In this document: positions 25,314 to 33,573 of the stretch, one piece after another
Layout of the letters: each line of letters begins with the position of its first letter
Position numbering within the stretch: position 1 is the stretch's first letter
Source of the DNA: Stackebrandtia nassauensis DSM 44728
Lineage (GTDB): Bacteria; Actinomycetota; Actinomycetes; Mycobacteriales; Micromonosporaceae
Reading direction: 5' to 3'
Assembly: GCF_000024545.1 (NCBI RefSeq)
Contig: NC_013947.1
Location: 3,472,001 to 3,536,000, forward strand
DNA length: 64,000 nucleotides
Program-made: the position numbers and the translations under genes
Notes under the pieces: model-generated
Told to the model about the DNA's origin: nothing
What the model saw: only the letters and a program-made list of their open reading frames with translations
Database searches by the model: none

Positions 25314-26566
25314 AATCCGTCGACGATCTACTACGCGCACTGCCGATCCGGGGCATCAAGGTCCGCGCCGGGTCCTACGGCAACTGCGGCGGCGTCATCT
25401 GGGCGACGGTCGACCTCGAACCCGGCCACACCGACGGTGTCGAGGTGATCGGCACCGAAGCCGAACTGCCCGACTGGTTCGAGGACTTTCCCGACGAGCT
25501 CCAGGAGTGCGTGGACAACATCGCGAATGGCGCCAGAACCGAGTTCCGCGACCGGTTCGGCACTGAGCCCGCCGTGCGGCTCGTGCTGCGCAGGGTCATG
25601 TACAACCCGGTCGACATCATCATGGTCATCGGCCGAAGCGCGGGCAAACGCGTTGTCACCCAGGCGATCAAGCTGACGACCCTGCGCGCCGGGCTGGAAC
25701 CGCACGACGAGACCGAGCCCGTGCCCTCCGATGAGGACGTCCAGTCGTCGTACGAACCGATCGATCAGGGACGGTGGCGGGCCAAGCTCTGGGAACAGCG
25801 ACTGCGAGCCCCGATCGGGTTGACCGACACGGGCAGCCCCCTGGAGCTTGACCTCAAGGACCACTTCCACAACGGCATCGGGCCGCACGGCATGCTCATC
25901 GGCGCTCCCGGGTCGGGGATGCCGGAAGCCTTGCGCGCCATCGTAACCAGCCTGGCCCGGTCACACACGCCCGAGGAACTCAACCTCATGCTGGTGGACT
26001 TCGACGACGGAGACGGCTTCGACAGGTTCGGGCGTCTGCTCCACACCAGATTCGTCGTCAAGGATCTACGGGGGCAGCCGTCCCTGCTGGACTGGCTCGA
26101 GCACGCGATCGTCACCGAGCTGGACTACCGGCGCCGACTGCTCAACGAGGCCGACGGCGTCGACACCCACTCCCAGTACGAGCGGGCCCGGCAGAGCGGT
26201 GATCCCCTCACCCCACTACCGAGCCTGCTGGTCGTCGTCAACGGGTTCTCCGACCTGATCGGTGCGGCACCGGACTTCCTCAGCACGCTCATCCACATCG
26301 GACGTCTGGGTCGCAAGCTGGGTGTCCACCTGCTGGTGGCCACCCAGCACCTCGCCGAAGCCCGGGTGCGTGGCCTGGACGGGTTCCTGTCCTACCGGAT
26401 CGCCATGCGAACCGATACGGCGACCGAGTCCCGGGGAGTGATCGGGGTACCCGACGCCTACGACCTGCCCGACGCCCCAGGCCACGCCTACCTCAAAGTC
26501 GGCACCGACGCGCTGATCCGTTTCCAGTTCGGACGGATCAGGCAGCCTTACCCGTTCGGCGACTGA
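25310..26566 (+). CDS. Orphan EccC/FtsK-like pseudo-ATPase with unknown N-terminal domain
   Basis: 418-residue soluble protein. Residues about 165-415 align by eye with one ATPase module of the type VII secretion motor EccC (PEELNLMLVDF, YERARQSGDPLTPLPSLLVVV, IGRLGRKLGVHLLVATQ, GLDGFLSYRIAMRTDTATES, GHAYLKVG). Both nucleotide motifs are broken: Walker A reads G-A-P-G-S-G-M-P (K to M204, S/T to P205), and Walker B ends V-V-V-N-G (D to N311, E to G312). Residues 1-125 are a separate domain I do not recognise. No membrane segment. It starts inside the ROK stop (ATGA), so they are co-translated. Probably a non-catalytic docking or regulatory protein; no other ESX gene is adjacent. Confidence 0.75.
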   Translation: MKSVDDLLRALPIRGIKVRAGSYGNCGGVIWATVDLEPGHTDGVEVIGTEAELPDWFEDFPDELQECVDNIANGARTEFRDRFGTEPAVRLVLRRVMYNPVDIIMVIGRSAGKRVVTQAIKLTTLRAGLEPHDETEPVPSDEDVQSSYEPIDQGRWRAKLWEQRLRAPIGLTDTGSPLELDLKDHFHNGIGPHGMLIGAPGSGMPEALRAIVTSLARSHTPEELNLMLVDFDDGDGFDRFGRLLHTRFVVKDLRGQPSLLDWLEHAIVTELDYRRRLLNEADGVDTHSQYERARQSGDPLTPLPSLLVVVNGFSDLIGAAPDFLSTLIHIGRLGRKLGVHLLVATQHLAEARVRGLDGFLSYRIAMRTDTATESRGVIGVPDAYDLPDAPGHAYLKVGTDALIRFQFGRIRQPYPFGD

Positions 26567-27686
26567 CAGCGGCGCGATGCACGGCGGCGACCAGCCGGTC
26601 GTGTTCCGGATAGCTCCAGTTGAACGAGAACCGGCGCCGCGTGTAACCGAAGGCGATACCCGTGATCGGGTCCGCGAACGCCTCCGAACCCGCCGACCCG
26701 GCGTGGCCGAACGCGCGAGCGCTGAGGAACGGGTACTGCTGCCCCTTGGCCTCGAACCCGAGACCGAAGGCCGATGACGCACCCCGGACGAGGTCACCGC
26801 CGATCGTGTGGATCGTCGCGAACTCGGTGGCGGTCGCGGCCGTCAGCAACGGGTCCCGGCCATGGAGGCCGAAAGCCGCCGCCGCGTACATTCCCGCCAG
26901 GCCGCGCGCACTGCCGACCCCGCCGCCGGAAGCCTGACCCCGTTCCCGGACCCGGCGGGTGTTGGCGAAGGCCACCTGGTCCAGAGGCGGATCGGTGTTG
27001 AGGCCGTAGGCGACGCCCAGCAGGCTGTTGGGCCCGGGAACGTTCGCCCAGAACGCTGCCTGTTCCTCCGGTGTGGCCAGGCTGGCCAGGATCGTGCGGT
27101 ACCGGTCCTCGCGATCCTCGGGCAGTCCAAGGTAGACGTCCAGGTCGAAGGGCTCACGGACCCGTTCGGTGAAGTGCGCCTGGAGGGTGCGTCCGGTGAT
27201 CCGACGGATGACCTCGCCGACGACCGCGAAGGTCACGAAGCCGCCGTATCCGTATGCCATGCCCGGCCGCCAGTGCGGGGCCTGGGCCGCCAGCCGCTGA
27301 GCGATCACCGCGTCGTCGGCCAGCTCGTCCGCCGACAGTCCATCATCGACGCCGATGATTCCCGAGCGGTGCGACAGCACGTCGCGCAGGGTGATGCGGT
27401 CCTTCCCGGCCGCGCCGAACTCCGGCCAGCAGTCGACGATCGGCCGGTCGAGGTCCAGCACGCCGTCCTGTGTCAACAGCGCGGCCACCAGGCTCGCCGC
27501 GCCCTTCGTGGACGAGTAGATCCCGGTGAGGGTGTCGCCGGTGACGTCCTCGCCGGTCCACAGGTCCACGACGCGTCGATCATGGACATACGCCGCCAGT
27601 TGCGTCCCCGCTTCCTCGGCCACGGCGGCGAACTCCTCGCGCACCGCCTCAAAGCCCTCGGCCACGGTTCCGTGTACTTCGGTCAT
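26538..27686 (-). CDS. Serine hydrolase, beta-lactamase/esterase (class C) family
   Basis: 382-residue cytosolic protein without signal peptide. The S-x-x-K active-site motif is S58-S-T-K61 (YSSTKGAASLVAALL); the second motif tyrosine is in AYGYGGFVTFAV; a late GHAGSAG fits the third H/K-x-G motif. This subgroup usually contains esterases rather than true beta-lactamases. ATG 27686 has GGAG upstream; the frame upstream of it is unconserved. It overlaps the convergent EccC-like gene by 29 bases. Confidence 0.9.
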   Translation of the reverse strand: MTEVHGTVAEGFEAVREEFAAVAEEAGTQLAAYVHDRRVVDLWTGEDVTGDTLTGIYSSTKGAASLVAALLTQDGVLDLDRPIVDCWPEFGAAGKDRITLRDVLSHRSGIIGVDDGLSADELADDAVIAQRLAAQAPHWRPGMAYGYGGFVTFAVVGEVIRRITGRTLQAHFTERVREPFDLDVYLGLPEDREDRYRTILASLATPEEQAAFWANVPGPNSLLGVAYGLNTDPPLDQVAFANTRRVRERGQASGGGVGSARGLAGMYAAAAFGLHGRDPLLTAATATEFATIHTIGGDLVRGASSAFGLGFEAKGQQYPFLSARAFGHAGSAGSEAFADPITGIAFGYTRRRFSFNWSYPEHDRLVAAVHRAAVSRRTGKAA

Positions 27687-27762
27687 CGCATTGCTCCGTT
27701 CGTCAGGTTGTTGATCTCGCCGGACTTGACGAACCCCGTCTGGACGTTGTGACCGTGGCGTT

Positions 27763-27791
27763 TGCCACAACCGGGCGCGGTCACATTCGTC
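27763..27791 (+). promoter_or_regulatory. Candidate ECF41-type promoter
   Basis: TGCCACA (27763-27769) and CGTC (27788-27791) with an 18-bp spacer resemble the TGTCACA/CGTC elements described for ECF41 sigma factors. It sits upstream of the ECF41-like gene, so autoregulation is possible. One mismatch and a spacer longer than I recall keep this tentative. Confidence 0.35.
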
Positions 27792-27839
27792 GGGTTTCCC
27801 CCGTCAATGCGGGAGATCATCGTGACGAGAGGAGTGACC

Positions 27840-28718
27840 GTGACCGAGCAGCGCTACCTGGCCGACCGGTTCCAGGAACACCGCACCCACCTCAAGGCCG
27901 TGGCCTATCGCATGCTCGGCTCCCTCAGCGAGGCCGAGGACGCCGTCCAGGAGGCCTGGCTGCGGCTGGCCCGCTCCGACGACGGGGCCATCGACAACCT
28001 CGGCGGCTGGCTGACCACGGTCGTGGGCCGCGTCTGCCTCGACATGCTGCGCTCCCGCCGTTCCCGGCGCGAGACACCACTGGAGACCCGGCTGCCCGAC
28101 CCCGTCGTCACCGACCCGGCCGCCGACCCCGAACACGCCGCGCTCATCGCCGATTCCGTCGGGCTGGCGCTGCTGGTGGTCCTGGAATCACTCACCCCGG
28201 CCGAACGGCTGGCCTTCGTCCTGCACGACCTGTTCGGGCTTCCGTTCGACGAGATCGCCCCGATCGTCGACCGCACCCCCGCCGCGACCCGCAAGCTCGC
28301 CAGCCGCGCCCGCGGTCGCGTCCGGGCCTCGGCGCCCAAGCCCGACCCTGATCGCGCCGCCCAGCGCCGCGCGGTCGACGCCTTCCTGTCCGCCGCCCGC
28401 GAGGGCGACTTCGCCGCGCTGGTGTCCATTCTCGACCCCGACGTGGTGTTGCGCGGCGACACCGGCGCCCTGCCCGACGTGGTGGTGCTGCGCGGCCGCG
28501 ACGCCGTCGCGGGTCAGCTGGAGACGTTCCACCGCATGGCCGCCATCGCCATCACCCGGCCGGCCCTGGTCAACGGCACCGAGGGCCAGCTCAACTTCGT
28601 CGACGGCGAACTCTTCTCGATCATGAGCTTCTCCGTCGTGGACGGCAGGATCACCGAGATCGACATCCTGTCCGACGCCGAGCGACTATCCACACTTGAC
28701 CTCACCAATCTGGACTAA
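27840..28718 (+). CDS. ECF41-type RNA polymerase sigma factor with SnoaL-like C-terminal domain
   Basis: 292-residue sigma factor. Sigma region 2 (about 8-75) includes VAYRMLGSLSEAEDAVQEAWLR; region 4 (about 115-165) includes LESLTPAERLAFVLHDLFGL and ATRKLASRARGRVR. A C-terminal domain (about 180-290) has the SnoaL/NTF2-like pattern FLSAAREGDFAALVSILDPD and ends with the DGRITEIDI strand. In ECF41 proteins this domain replaces a separate anti-sigma factor. GTG 27840 is chosen over GTG 27834 because AGAGGAG is 5 bases upstream. An adjacent ECF41 partner of the carboxymuconolactone type is absent. Confidence 0.92.
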   Translation: MTEQRYLADRFQEHRTHLKAVAYRMLGSLSEAEDAVQEAWLRLARSDDGAIDNLGGWLTTVVGRVCLDMLRSRRSRRETPLETRLPDPVVTDPAADPEHAALIADSVGLALLVVLESLTPAERLAFVLHDLFGLPFDEIAPIVDRTPAATRKLASRARGRVRASAPKPDPDRAAQRRAVDAFLSAAREGDFAALVSILDPDVVLRGDTGALPDVVVLRGRDAVAGQLETFHRMAAIAITRPALVNGTEGQLNFVDGELFSIMSFSVVDGRITEIDILSDAERLSTLDLTNLD

Positions 28719-28729
28719 CCTCGCTGTTG

Positions 28730-29755
28730 ATGACAAGCGAAACCAGTGCGGCGGTCGCGGCCGCCCAGGCCGGTGACGAAGCCGAGTTCGGCAGGCTCGC
28801 CCAGCGGTACCGTCCCGAGTTGCAGGCGCACTGCTACCGGATGCTGGGCTCGGTCGACGAGTCGCAGGACCTGGTGCAGGAGACCTACCTGCGCGCCTGG
28901 CGCTACCGCACCTCCTACCAGGGACGCTCCACGTTCCGGGCCTGGCTGTACCGGATCGCGACGAACGTGTGCCTGGACGCGCTGTCCCGGCACGCCCCGG
29001 CACGCCAACAGGCCATAGGCGAAGCCGCGGCACCCGCCGTCGCGGTCCCGTGGCTGCGGCCCTACCCCGACAGGGCCCTGGAGATGCTCAAGTCCGGCGA
29101 ACTCGAACCCGACGCGGCCGCCGTGTCCCGCGAAACCCTCGAGCTGGCCTTCATAGCGGCACTGCAATACCTACCCGCCCGGCAGCGGGCGGCGCTGGTC
29201 CTGCGCGACGTGCTCGACTGGTCCGCGAAGGACACCGCCTCGGCGCTGGAGACGACCGTCGCGTCGGCCAACAGCGCACTGCAACGCGCCCGCGCCACGC
29301 TCAAGACCCAGCTGCCCCGGCAACGCGGCGAATGGGCCCGCACCACCGAACTGAGCGCCACCGACCGCGACCTGCTGCACCGCTACATGGACGCGCTGGA
29401 ACGCGCCGACACCCAGGCGGTGGCGGCACTGCTGGCCGCCGACGCCCGCGTCAGTCACCAGGGCGGTGCCGGAGGCAACCTCAGCCCCGAACCGGTCTGG
29501 TACCAGGGCCGCGACACGATCATGGCCGCGTGGGCCCCGATCCTGGAGGTCGCCGACGCACCCGACATGCGGCTGCTGGCCACCAGCGCCAACCGTCAGC
29601 CCGCCGTGGCCAGCTACATCCGCACGGGCGACGACCCGCTGTTCCAGGCGTTCGCGCTGACCGTGCTGCGCATCGAGGACGGCTACGTCCAGGAGGTCAC
29701 CACCTTCGGCACCGACTGCTTCGCGGCCTTCGACCTGCCGATGACTTCGCCGTAG
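28730..29755 (+). CDS. ECF RNA polymerase sigma factor (SigX5/SigG-like) with C-terminal NTF2-like domain
   Basis: 341-residue sigma factor. Region 2 reads HCYRMLGSVDESQDLVQETY; region 4 has YLPARQRAALVLRDVLDWSA and SANSALQRARATL. The last 120 residues are a SnoaL/NTF2-like extension (LHRYMDALERADTQAVAALL, WYQGRDTIMAAWAP), as in the long ECF group TIGR02960. ATG 28730 lies 11 bases after the stop of the preceding ECF gene, so the two are probably co-transcribed. No anti-sigma gene follows; the next gene encodes a degenerate SDR. Confidence 0.92.
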   Translation: MTSETSAAVAAAQAGDEAEFGRLAQRYRPELQAHCYRMLGSVDESQDLVQETYLRAWRYRTSYQGRSTFRAWLYRIATNVCLDALSRHAPARQQAIGEAAAPAVAVPWLRPYPDRALEMLKSGELEPDAAAVSRETLELAFIAALQYLPARQRAALVLRDVLDWSAKDTASALETTVASANSALQRARATLKTQLPRQRGEWARTTELSATDRDLLHRYMDALERADTQAVAALLAADARVSHQGGAGGNLSPEPVWYQGRDTIMAAWAPILEVADAPDMRLLATSANRQPAVASYIRTGDDPLFQAFALTVLRIEDGYVQEVTTFGTDCFAAFDLPMTSP

Positions 29756-29820
29756 GAGCGATGAGTTTTTCCCCAGGGACCGGTCTCAGTCGCGAACGGT
29801 CCAACAACCAGGAGGAAGAC

Positions 29821-30624
29821 ATGTTGCTCAACGGAAAGAACGCGGTCGTCTACGGAGCGGGCGGAGCCGTCGGCAGCGCGGTGGCCCGCGCCTTCGCCAG
29901 GGAGGGAGCCCGCGTGTTCCTGACCGGCCGCACACTGAAGCCGCTGGAGGCCCTCGCGACGGAGCTGCGAGACTCCGGAGCCCAGGCCGAGGCCGCGCGA
30001 GTCGACGCACTCGACGAGGACGCGGTGGACGCGCACGCTGAGCAGGTGGTGTCGAGCGCCGGAAGCCTCGACGTCTCCTTCAACGGCGTCGGCATCGACA
30101 ACGGCGACCAGGGCGTGCCGCTGGTGGAGATTTCCGCCGACGTGTTCGGCACCCCGATCCGCGACTACACCCGCACCCACTTCATCACCGCCCGCGCCGC
30201 GGCCCTGCGCATGATGAAACAGAAATCCGGCGTGATCCTCCCGCTGTCGGGCCCCATGGCCCGCTCGGCCGCCGCCTTCAGCGGAAGCTTCGGCCTGGCA
30301 CACGCCGCCATCGAATCCCTGTCCCGTCAACTGGCCGCTGAGCTTGGGCCGCACGGGATCCGGGTGGTGTGCATCCGCCCCACCGGCATGCGCGAGACCG
30401 CCGAACAGCTCGGCTCCCACGTCGGCCAGGTGTGGCAGCGCGCCGCGGAGCGGCTGGGCCTGCCGTTCGAGGAACTGCTGACGATGGTCTCGTCGGGCAG
30501 TCCGCTGGAGCGTGCGCTGGCGGTCAACGAGGTCGCCGAGGTCGCGGCGTTCATGGCCAGCGACCGGGCCAGCGCGATGACCGCGACCACCGCGAACGTG
30601 ACCCTGGGATCGGTGATCGACTGA
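29821..30624 (+). CDS. SDR-fold protein lacking the catalytic Tyr-Lys pair
   Basis: 267-residue Rossmann-fold protein. The cofactor loop is present in altered form (YGAGGAVGSA instead of T-G-x-x-x-G-x-G), and S143 (LPLSG) occupies the catalytic Ser position. The Y-x-x-x-K motif is replaced by F157-G-L-A-H161 in SFGLAHAAIES, so classical SDR chemistry is unlikely. Its stop-proximal segment (TTANVTLGSVID) keeps the family end. CAGGAGGAAG precedes ATG 29821. It follows the two sigma genes by 65 bases and may be in the same transcript. Confidence 0.85.
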   Translation: MLLNGKNAVVYGAGGAVGSAVARAFAREGARVFLTGRTLKPLEALATELRDSGAQAEAARVDALDEDAVDAHAEQVVSSAGSLDVSFNGVGIDNGDQGVPLVEISADVFGTPIRDYTRTHFITARAAALRMMKQKSGVILPLSGPMARSAAAFSGSFGLAHAAIESLSRQLAAELGPHGIRVVCIRPTGMRETAEQLGSHVGQVWQRAAERLGLPFEELLTMVSSGSPLERALAVNEVAEVAAFMASDRASAMTATTANVTLGSVID

Positions 30625-30650
30625 GTAGCCTCGGGGTCGCACCTACCGAG

Positions 30651-32288
30651 TCATCGTGACTCCACGACCGAAAGGGAATCCCCATGCGACGGTTTGACGG
30701 CAAGGTCGCGTTCCTCACCGGCGCCGCCCACGGCATCGGTTACGCGTGCGCGAAACGGTTGTCCGCTGAGGGCGCGCGGGTCGTGGTCGCCGATATCGAC
30801 GCCGAGGCCGCCAAGCGCGCCGCCCGGGAGTTGGACGGTTTGGCGGTGGCGTGTGACGTCCGGGACCGTGCCTCGGTCGAGGCCGCGGTGGCGGCGGCCG
30901 TCGACGCGTTCGGGCGGCTGGACGTGCTGGTCAACAACGTCGGTATCGCCAGCGGACTGGCGTTCGCCGATCTGGACGACGACGAGTGGCAGCGCATCGT
31001 TGATCCGACCCTGGTGGGCGCGATGCGTTGTGTCCGTGCGTGTCTGGAGTGGTTGCTGGCCGCGCCGGATGGCGGGGCGGTGGTGTCGATCGCGTCGGTC
31101 AACGGGATGGGCGCCGTGGGTGAGGTCCCGTATTCGGCCGCCAAGGCGGGGTTGATCAGCGCCAGCACCAACCTGGCCGTCCAGTATGGGCGGCGCGCCC
31201 GGGGCGCCCGCGACGCGGAGGCCGGGTGGGTGCGGTTCAACGTGGTCGCGCCCGGCACCATCCGCACTCGGGTGTGGACGGACAACGGTCCCGAGCAGGC
31301 CGCGCAGCTGGAGCGGTTGAAGGACCTGTATCCGGCCGGTCGGGTCGGTGAGCCCGAGGACGTGGCCGCCGCCGTGGCGTTTTTGGCGGCACCGGAGGCC
31401 GAGTGGATCACCGGCGTGACGTTGCCCGTCGACGGCGGGCTCATGGTCGGGCCCGCCGCGACGGCGACGATTCTCGACCGCTAAGTCGGCGTCCTCGGCG
31501 ATCTGGCGGCCCCGGTCGCGGGCGGCCTCGACGGCGTCGGCGATCGCCGAGCGCACCCGGTGCCGTTCCAGTTCGCGGACCGCGTTGATCGTGGTACCGG
31601 CCGGGGAGGTGACGGTCTCACGCAGGCTGACCGGGTGGTCGCCGGTGTCGCGCCGCATCGCCGCCGCGCCCACGATGGTCTGCACGATCAGCTCGTGGGC
31701 GTCGGCGCGCGGCAGTCCCAAAAGGATCGCCGCGTCGGTCATGGACTCCACCAGGTAGTAGAAGTACGCCGGGCCGGAGCCCGACAGCGCGGTGACGGCG
31801 TCCTGGTGGTGCTCGGCCAGTCGCAGCGTCTTTCCCAACGGACGGAACAGTTCCTCGGCGACGTCGAGGTCGCGTTGCCCGGCGTGGCTGCCCGCCGACA
31901 GCACCGTGATGGCCTCGGCGACCAGTGCCGGGGTGTTCGTCATCGCCCGCACCACCGGGATGCTGTCGGGTAGCCGCTTCTCGAAGAACGCCGTCGGCAG
32001 GCCCGCGCACAGCGACACGACCAGCTGGCCGTCCTTGACGTGCGGGCTGAGCGACTCCAGCAGGGTGGCGGCGTCCTGCGGTTTCACGGCCACCGCGATG
32101 ATGTCGGCGGCCTGCGCGGCCGCGGCGGTGTCCAGGACCCGCACGCCGAGTTCGGCGTGTATCGCCTCGCCGTGTTCGCGGCGGCGCACCGTGGCGATCA
32201 GATCGTCCGGTGACCACCCCGCCCGGCACAGTCCGGCCAGGACTGTCTGTCCGATCTTTCCGGCGCCGAGTACCGCGACCGTGGTCAT
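30651..32288 (-). CDS. proC: Pyrroline-5-carboxylate reductase ProC, without a stop at the normal end
   Basis: Reduces 1-pyrroline-5-carboxylate to proline. Residues 1 to about 265 are a complete ProC: VAVLGAGKIGQ (NADPH loop), VKPQD, MTNTPALV, SGSGPAYFYYLVE, TVTSPAGTTINAV, ending AARDRGRQI. No in-frame stop follows; the frame continues for about 280 more codons, to 30651, fully antisense to the SDR gene at 30684. That extension (545 residues total) is rich in His, Arg, Gly and Pro with no domain, as expected of non-coding antisense. Either the protein carries a random tail, or the stop was lost recently or mis-sequenced. It begins 13 bases after rocD. Confidence 0.82.
   Translation of the reverse strand: MTTVAVLGAGKIGQTVLAGLCRAGWSPDDLIATVRRREHGEAIHAELGVRVLDTAAAAQAADIIAVAVKPQDAATLLESLSPHVKDGQLVVSLCAGLPTAFFEKRLPDSIPVVRAMTNTPALVAEAITVLSAGSHAGQRDLDVAEELFRPLGKTLRLAEHHQDAVTALSGSGPAYFYYLVESMTDAAILLGLPRADAHELIVQTIVGAAAMRRDTGDHPVSLRETVTSPAGTTINAVRELERHRVRSAIADAVEAARDRGRQIAEDADLAVENRRRRGGPDHEPAVDGQRHAGDPLGLRCRQKRHGGGHVLGLTDPTGRIQVLQPLQLRGLLGTVVRPHPSADGAGRDHVEPHPPGLRVAGAPGAPPILDGQVGAGADQPRLGGRIRDLTHGAHPVDRRDRHHRPAIRRGQQPLQTRTDTTHRAHQGRINDALPLVVVQIGERQSAGDTDVVDQHVQPPERVDGRRHRGLDRGTVPDVTRHRQTVQLPGGALGGLGVDIGDHDPRALSGQPFRARVTDAVGGAGEERDLAVKPSHGDSLSVVESR
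30684..31484 (+). CDS. Short-chain dehydrogenase/reductase
   Basis: 266-residue classical SDR with intact motifs: TGAAHGIGYA (cofactor), NNVGIA, catalytic Ser in SIASVNG and Y-S-A-A-K in VPYSAAKAGLI, and the late ITGVTLPVDGG. AAAGGGAA upstream of ATG 30684 fits a ribosome site. Its entire length is antisense to the 3' part of the proC reading frame on the other strand. The substrate is unknown. Confidence 0.9.
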   Translation: MRRFDGKVAFLTGAAHGIGYACAKRLSAEGARVVVADIDAEAAKRAARELDGLAVACDVRDRASVEAAVAAAVDAFGRLDVLVNNVGIASGLAFADLDDDEWQRIVDPTLVGAMRCVRACLEWLLAAPDGGAVVSIASVNGMGAVGEVPYSAAKAGLISASTNLAVQYGRRARGARDAEAGWVRFNVVAPGTIRTRVWTDNGPEQAAQLERLKDLYPAGRVGEPEDVAAAVAFLAAPEAEWITGVTLPVDGGLMVGPAATATILDR

Positions 32289-32301
32289 GGGACCTCCTCG
32301 A

Positions 32302-33492
32302 TCAGTTCAGGGCTTGCATCATGACGTCTACAGCATGATCGATCTCGTGCGGCTCGATCACCAAGGGTGGCGCGATGCGCACGGTGGTGTCGTGGGTCTC
32401 CTTGCACAGGACGCCCGCGGCGGCCATGCGTTCGCACACGGTTCGCGCCGGTGGCGCGGCCGCCGACAGTTCCACCCCGGCCCACAGTCCGCACACCCGG
32501 GTCTCGGCGACGAGCGTGGGGTCGAGCCGGTCCAGCGCCGAGACCAGGTGCTTTTCCAGGTCGCGGGCGCGCTGCTGCCATTCGCCGGTGGCCAGCATCG
32601 CCACGACCTCGCGGGCGACCGCGCTGGCCAGCGGGTTGCCGCCGAAGGTGGAGCCGTGCTGTCCGGGCGCGAACACGTCCATGACCGCGCGGTCGGCCAC
32701 CATCGCCGACACCGGGATGATGCCGCCGCCCAGCGCCTTGCCCAGCAGGTAGATGTCGGGGCGCACGCCTTCGCGCTGGCACGCGAAGGTGTGGCCGGTG
32801 CGGCCCAGTCCGGTTTGGATCTCGTCGGCGATCAGCAGCATGTCGTTGCTGTCGCACAGTTGCCGCAGCCGGGGCAGCCAGCCCTTGGGCGGCACGATGA
32901 CCCCGGCCTCGCCCTGCACCGGTTCCACGAGGATGGCGACGGTGTCGGGGGTGATGGCGGCTTCGAGGGCGTCGGCGTCGCCGTAGGGCACGATGTCGAA
33001 TCCGGGGGCGAACGGACCGAAGTCGGCTCGGGCGGTCTCGTCGGTGGAGAACCCGACGATGGTGGTGGTGCGGCCGTGGAAGTTGCCGTCGAACACGATG
33101 ATGCGGGCGCGATCGGCGGCGACGCCCTTGCGAGTGTAGCCCCATTTGCGGGCGGTCTTGATGCCGGTCTCGACGGCTTCGGCGCCGGTGTTCATCGGCA
33201 GGACAGCGTCCATTTCGGCCAGTGCCGCCAGTTCGGCGATGAACGGCCCGAGCTGGTCGTTGTGGAACGCCCGCGACGTGAGCGTCAACCGGTCGAGCTG
33301 GGCCTTGGCGGCGGCCACCAGGCGGGGATGCCGGTGTCCGAAGTTCATCGCCGAGTACGCCGACAGCAGGTCGAGGTAGCGGTTGCCGTCGGTGTCGCTG
33401 ACCCAGGCGCCCTCGCCGTGGCTGAGCACCACTGGCAGTGGGTGGTAGTTGTGGGCGCCGTGGGCGGCTTCGAGGTCGATGTACCCGGTCAT
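32302..33492 (-). CDS. rocD: Ornithine aminotransferase
   Basis: 396-residue PLP enzyme of class-III aminotransferases: moves the delta-amino group of ornithine to 2-oxoglutarate, giving glutamate semialdehyde, which cyclises to pyrroline-5-carboxylate. Motifs: NTGAEAVETGIKTARKW, FHGRTT, EPVQGEAGV, LIADEIQTGLGRTG, PLP lysine in LLGKALGGG, and STFGGNPLA. Length is typical. It is directly upstream of proC on the same strand, so together they make a complete ornithine-to-proline route. Confidence 0.95.
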   Translation of the reverse strand: MTGYIDLEAAHGAHNYHPLPVVLSHGEGAWVSDTDGNRYLDLLSAYSAMNFGHRHPRLVAAAKAQLDRLTLTSRAFHNDQLGPFIAELAALAEMDAVLPMNTGAEAVETGIKTARKWGYTRKGVAADRARIIVFDGNFHGRTTTIVGFSTDETARADFGPFAPGFDIVPYGDADALEAAITPDTVAILVEPVQGEAGVIVPPKGWLPRLRQLCDSNDMLLIADEIQTGLGRTGHTFACQREGVRPDIYLLGKALGGGIIPVSAMVADRAVMDVFAPGQHGSTFGGNPLASAVAREVVAMLATGEWQQRARDLEKHLVSALDRLDPTLVAETRVCGLWAGVELSAAAPPARTVCERMAAAGVLCKETHDTTVRIAPPLVIEPHEIDHAVDVMMQALN

Positions 33493-33573
33493 GCTTCTCC
33501 CAACGTGGACGACGGCGCCTTGTGGGCGCGGTGATCTTGGCGGAACGAGTGCGACCAGAGTACGTGCGCCGGT

